Shown here one piece after another: positions 62,012 through 64,000 of a DNA stretch of 64,000 bases. Location: assembly GCA_965651935.1 (NCBI GenBank), contig CBFGTC010000003.1:1-64000 (forward strand), in the 5' to 3' direction. Origin of the DNA: JAFEDN01 sp965651935 (GTDB lineage: Bacteria > Pseudomonadota > Gammaproteobacteria > Coxiellales > Coxiellaceae). The notes beneath the pieces were generated by a model. The model was not told where the DNA came from and made no database searches. It worked only from the letters and a program-made list of their open reading frames with translations. Made by a program: the position numbers and the translations under genes. Within the stretch, counting starts at the first letter, position 1; each line of letters begins with the position of its first letter.

Positions 62012-64000
62012 TCAGCATTGGCGCTTAAGAAGCTGAATCCATTCCAAGGCTTGCATTGGCGTTAAAGAATCGGGTTGAATTTGAGCTAATGACTCTAAAA
62101 CCGGATGTGATTGAGCTGGTTTTTCTTGAGAAGGAGTTGTTTCTGTTGCGGAATATTGTTCTAATTCCTGAAGTTTTCTTTTGGCATCATAAATAACAGT
62201 CTGAGGCACGCCTGCTAATTGAGCCACTTGAATCCCATAGCTTTTATTGGCGGGTCCTTCTTTGACAGTATGTAAAAATACAATTCGTTCACCATATTCG
62301 GCGGCATCTAAATGGACGTTGACAACGTTAGACAAAATACTGGCTAAAGCAGTTAATTCAAAATAATGGGTGGCAAACAAAGTAAATGATTTTATTTGTT
62401 GCGCTAAATGCGTCGCGCAAGCCCAAGCTAAAGACAAGCCATCAAAAGTACTGGTGCCGCGGCCAATTTCATCCATCAATACCAAACTATTGGCGCTAGC
62501 ATTTCTTAATATGTAAGCGGTTTCAGTCATTTCCACCATGAAGGTAGAGCGTCCACCGGCTAAATCATCTGCCGCACCAATTCGAGTAAAAATTCTATCA
62601 ATAGGCCCAATGACTGCGCTTTCGGCAGGAACATAACTGCCCATGTGGGCCAATAACACAATTAAAGCGGTTTGCCGCATGTAAGTGGATTTACCCCCCA
62701 TATTAGGTCCAGTTATCATTAGCATGCGGCGATTGTCGTTTAAAATGGTATGATTGGCAATAAAGGGTTCTTCCAGAACCCGCTCCACGACAGGATGCCT
62801 GCCATTTTTGATTTCAATTCCCGGTTGGGATGAAAGTTCGGGTCTAGTCCAGTTCGAACTGTGCGCCACTTCAGCAAAATTGCTGATGACGTCTATCTCT
62901 GCTAAAGCATTTGCACAATTTTGTAAGCCGGTCAAATCGCGATTGATCTCGACTAATAAGGTTTCATAAAGTTCTTTTTCACGGGCGAGCGATCGAGAAT
63001 GGCTGCTAAGTACTTGATCTTCATAGTTTTTCAATTCAGGCGTGACATAACGCTCGGCATTTTTCAAAGTTTGACGGCGAATATATTCGGTCGGCACTTG
63101 CTGAGCCTGCTGACGGGAAATTTCGATAAAATAACCGTGTACTCTATTGTAACCCACTTTGAGCGTGCTGATTTTGGTGCGTTCTCGTTCACGTTGTTCG
63201 AAATTAATTAAAAATTCCTGACTATTTTGGCTTAAATGACGTAAATCATCTAATGTTTGATCGTAAGCTTCCTTGATGACGCCGCCGTCGCGAATTAAAG
63301 CGGGTGGGACGTCAACAATGGCTTTTTGCAAAAGCTGGTGCAGCGCGGAAAATTCCCCTAATAAACCATCCAGTTCTTTTAATCGAGGCGATTTAACTTT
63401 GGATAATTCTTGGTGAAGCAGCGGAATTAGGCTCAAAGCGTAGCGCAAGGCGGTGAGATCGCGAGGCCGGGCAGAACCCAAAGCGACACGGGCTAAAATA
63501 CGCTCCATATCGCCGCATCCTGTCAAAATCCGGCGCAGACTTTGGTGCGCTAAGGACTGTAGACACTCTTCCACGCAAGTTTGCCGCTCTCTCAGGATGT
63601 GGTGACTTCGAAGTGGTTGATTGAGCCAGCGTCGTAATAAGCGAGCCCCCATTGCCGTTTTAGTCGAGTCGAGCACATCCGTTAAGCAATGTTCTTGAGC
63701 ACCACTGACGTGCTGAGTCAGCTCAAGATTTCGTCGAGTGGCGGCATCCATTAAAACGTAAGTTTGATGCTGTTCCACTTGTAAAGTTTGCAAATGCGGT
63801 AAAGCAGCGCGCTGAGTAAATTGCAGATATTGCAATAAACATCCGGCAGCGCCAATCGCAAGAGTTAAATTATCCACGCCAAAGGCTTTTAAATCTTGAA
63901 CGCCAAATTGGCGAGTCAATAAAAGCTGGGCGGTGTGAATTTCAAACTCCCAAGGCGGACGGCGTTGGATAGCGCATTCGGCAAAGCGAAAAGGAGTTGC
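62012..64000 (-). CDS. mutS: DNA mismatch repair protein MutS (N-terminus beyond window)
   Basis: The 3' part of mutS, 662 codons in the window, continuing in frame to the right edge (the codons at 63920-64000 read RFAECAIQRRPPWEFEIHTA); full MutS is about 850 aa. MutS recognises mismatches and recruits MutL. Present are the connector/lever domains, the clamp, and the ATPase with Walker A TGPNMGGKSTYMRQ, the ST-motif, Walker B LVLMDEIGRGTSTFDG and H-loop FATHYFELT, then a short C-terminal tail. Position 63919 is not a true start. Confidence 0.96.
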   Translation of the reverse strand, partial: ATPFRFAECAIQRRPPWEFEIHTAQLLLTRQFGVQDLKAFGVDNLTLAIGAAGCLLQYLQFTQRAALPHLQTLQVEQHQTYVLMDAATRRNLELTQHVSGAQEHCLTDVLDSTKTAMGARLLRRWLNQPLRSHHILRERQTCVEECLQSLAHQSLRRILTGCGDMERILARVALGSARPRDLTALRYALSLIPLLHQELSKVKSPRLKELDGLLGEFSALHQLLQKAIVDVPPALIRDGGVIKEAYDQTLDDLRHLSQNSQEFLINFEQRERERTKISTLKVGYNRVHGYFIEISRQQAQQVPTEYIRRQTLKNAERYVTPELKNYEDQVLSSHSRSLAREKELYETLLVEINRDLTGLQNCANALAEIDVISNFAEVAHSSNWTRPELSSQPGIEIKNGRHPVVERVLEEPFIANHTILNDNRRMLMITGPNMGGKSTYMRQTALIVLLAHMGSYVPAESAVIGPIDRIFTRIGAADDLAGGRSTFMVEMTETAYILRNASANSLVLMDEIGRGTSTFDGLSLAWACATHLAQQIKSFTLFATHYFELTALASILSNVVNVHLDAAEYGERIVFLHTVKEGPANKSYGIQVAQLAGVPQTVIYDAKRKLQELEQYSATETTPSQEKPAQSHPVLESLAQIQPDSLTPMQALEWIQLLKRQC

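Overview
The window reads as a stretch of an AT-rich gammaproteobacterial chromosome. The best guess is the order Legionellales (Coxiella, Rickettsiella, Diplorickettsia or Aquicella side), an intracellular or host-associated bacterium. This rests on gammaproteobacterial gene orders (mutY-yggX, dapA-lipoprotein-purC, rsfS-rlmH-mrdA-rodA-mltB, yciO-scpA-scpB-rluB), on large unrecognised proteins with coiled coils, low-complexity tails or a eukaryotic-like F-box, and on many decayed mobile elements next to tRNA genes. No secretion system lies in the window, so calling any protein an effector is inference.

Layout. 1-2.1 kb: three small enzymes (methyltransferase, APH-type kinase, GNAT acetyltransferase), then a probable group II intron remnant. 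2.7-8.3 kb: a 1123-aa protein with an adenylation domain, a carrier domain and an FAD/NAD(P)-binding oxidoreductase domain, a small membrane protein, and an MFS exporter. 8.4-9.0 kb: a broken tyrosine recombinase beside tRNA-Phe. 9.0-17.1 kb: housekeeping genes (yggX, mutY, tRNA-Gly, trmB, phhB, a membrane-anchored RRM protein, a two-gene ABC exporter, a 6S-like RNA locus, fabV, a methyltransferase-TPR protein). 17.3-24.0 kb: an unknown protein, fumC, tRNA-Arg and a two-gene RND pump. 24.1-29.6 kb: an unrecognised two-gene unit (about 215-aa polytopic membrane protein plus about 700-aa coiled-coil protein) present twice in tandem. 29.6-32.2 kb: three tandem pesticin-type muramidases. 32.3-37.7 kb: yccA-like gene, two tRNA-Ser genes, uvrC, pgsA, dapA, a reduced BamC-like lipoprotein and purC. 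37.8-42.1 kb: a graveyard with an IS3-family remnant, two unknown proteins, a possible Cas8e N-terminal scrap, a copied promoter/N-terminal module and a truncated DUF1398 gene. 42.3-47.7 kb: DoxX, YciA, glutaryl-CoA dehydrogenase, ETF-ubiquinone oxidoreductase and EtfBA, a nearly complete acyl-CoA oxidation to quinone electron route. 47.7-55.1 kb (minus strand): TPR-methyltransferase, mltB, rodA, mrdA, rlmH, an in-frame BolA-RsfS fusion and yciB. 55.3-62 kb: an unknown protein ending in seven copies of a four-residue repeat, yciO, scpA, scpB, rluB (catalytic Asp replaced by Glu), a HAD phosphatase and an F-box-like membrane protein. The right edge cuts mutS.

The strongest candidates for something undescribed are the tandem two-gene module at 24.1-29.6 kb, the adenylation-carrier-oxidoreductase protein with its exporter, the triple muramidase cluster, and the BolA-RsfS fusion. 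All calls come from reading the sequence and translations; no database search was run.
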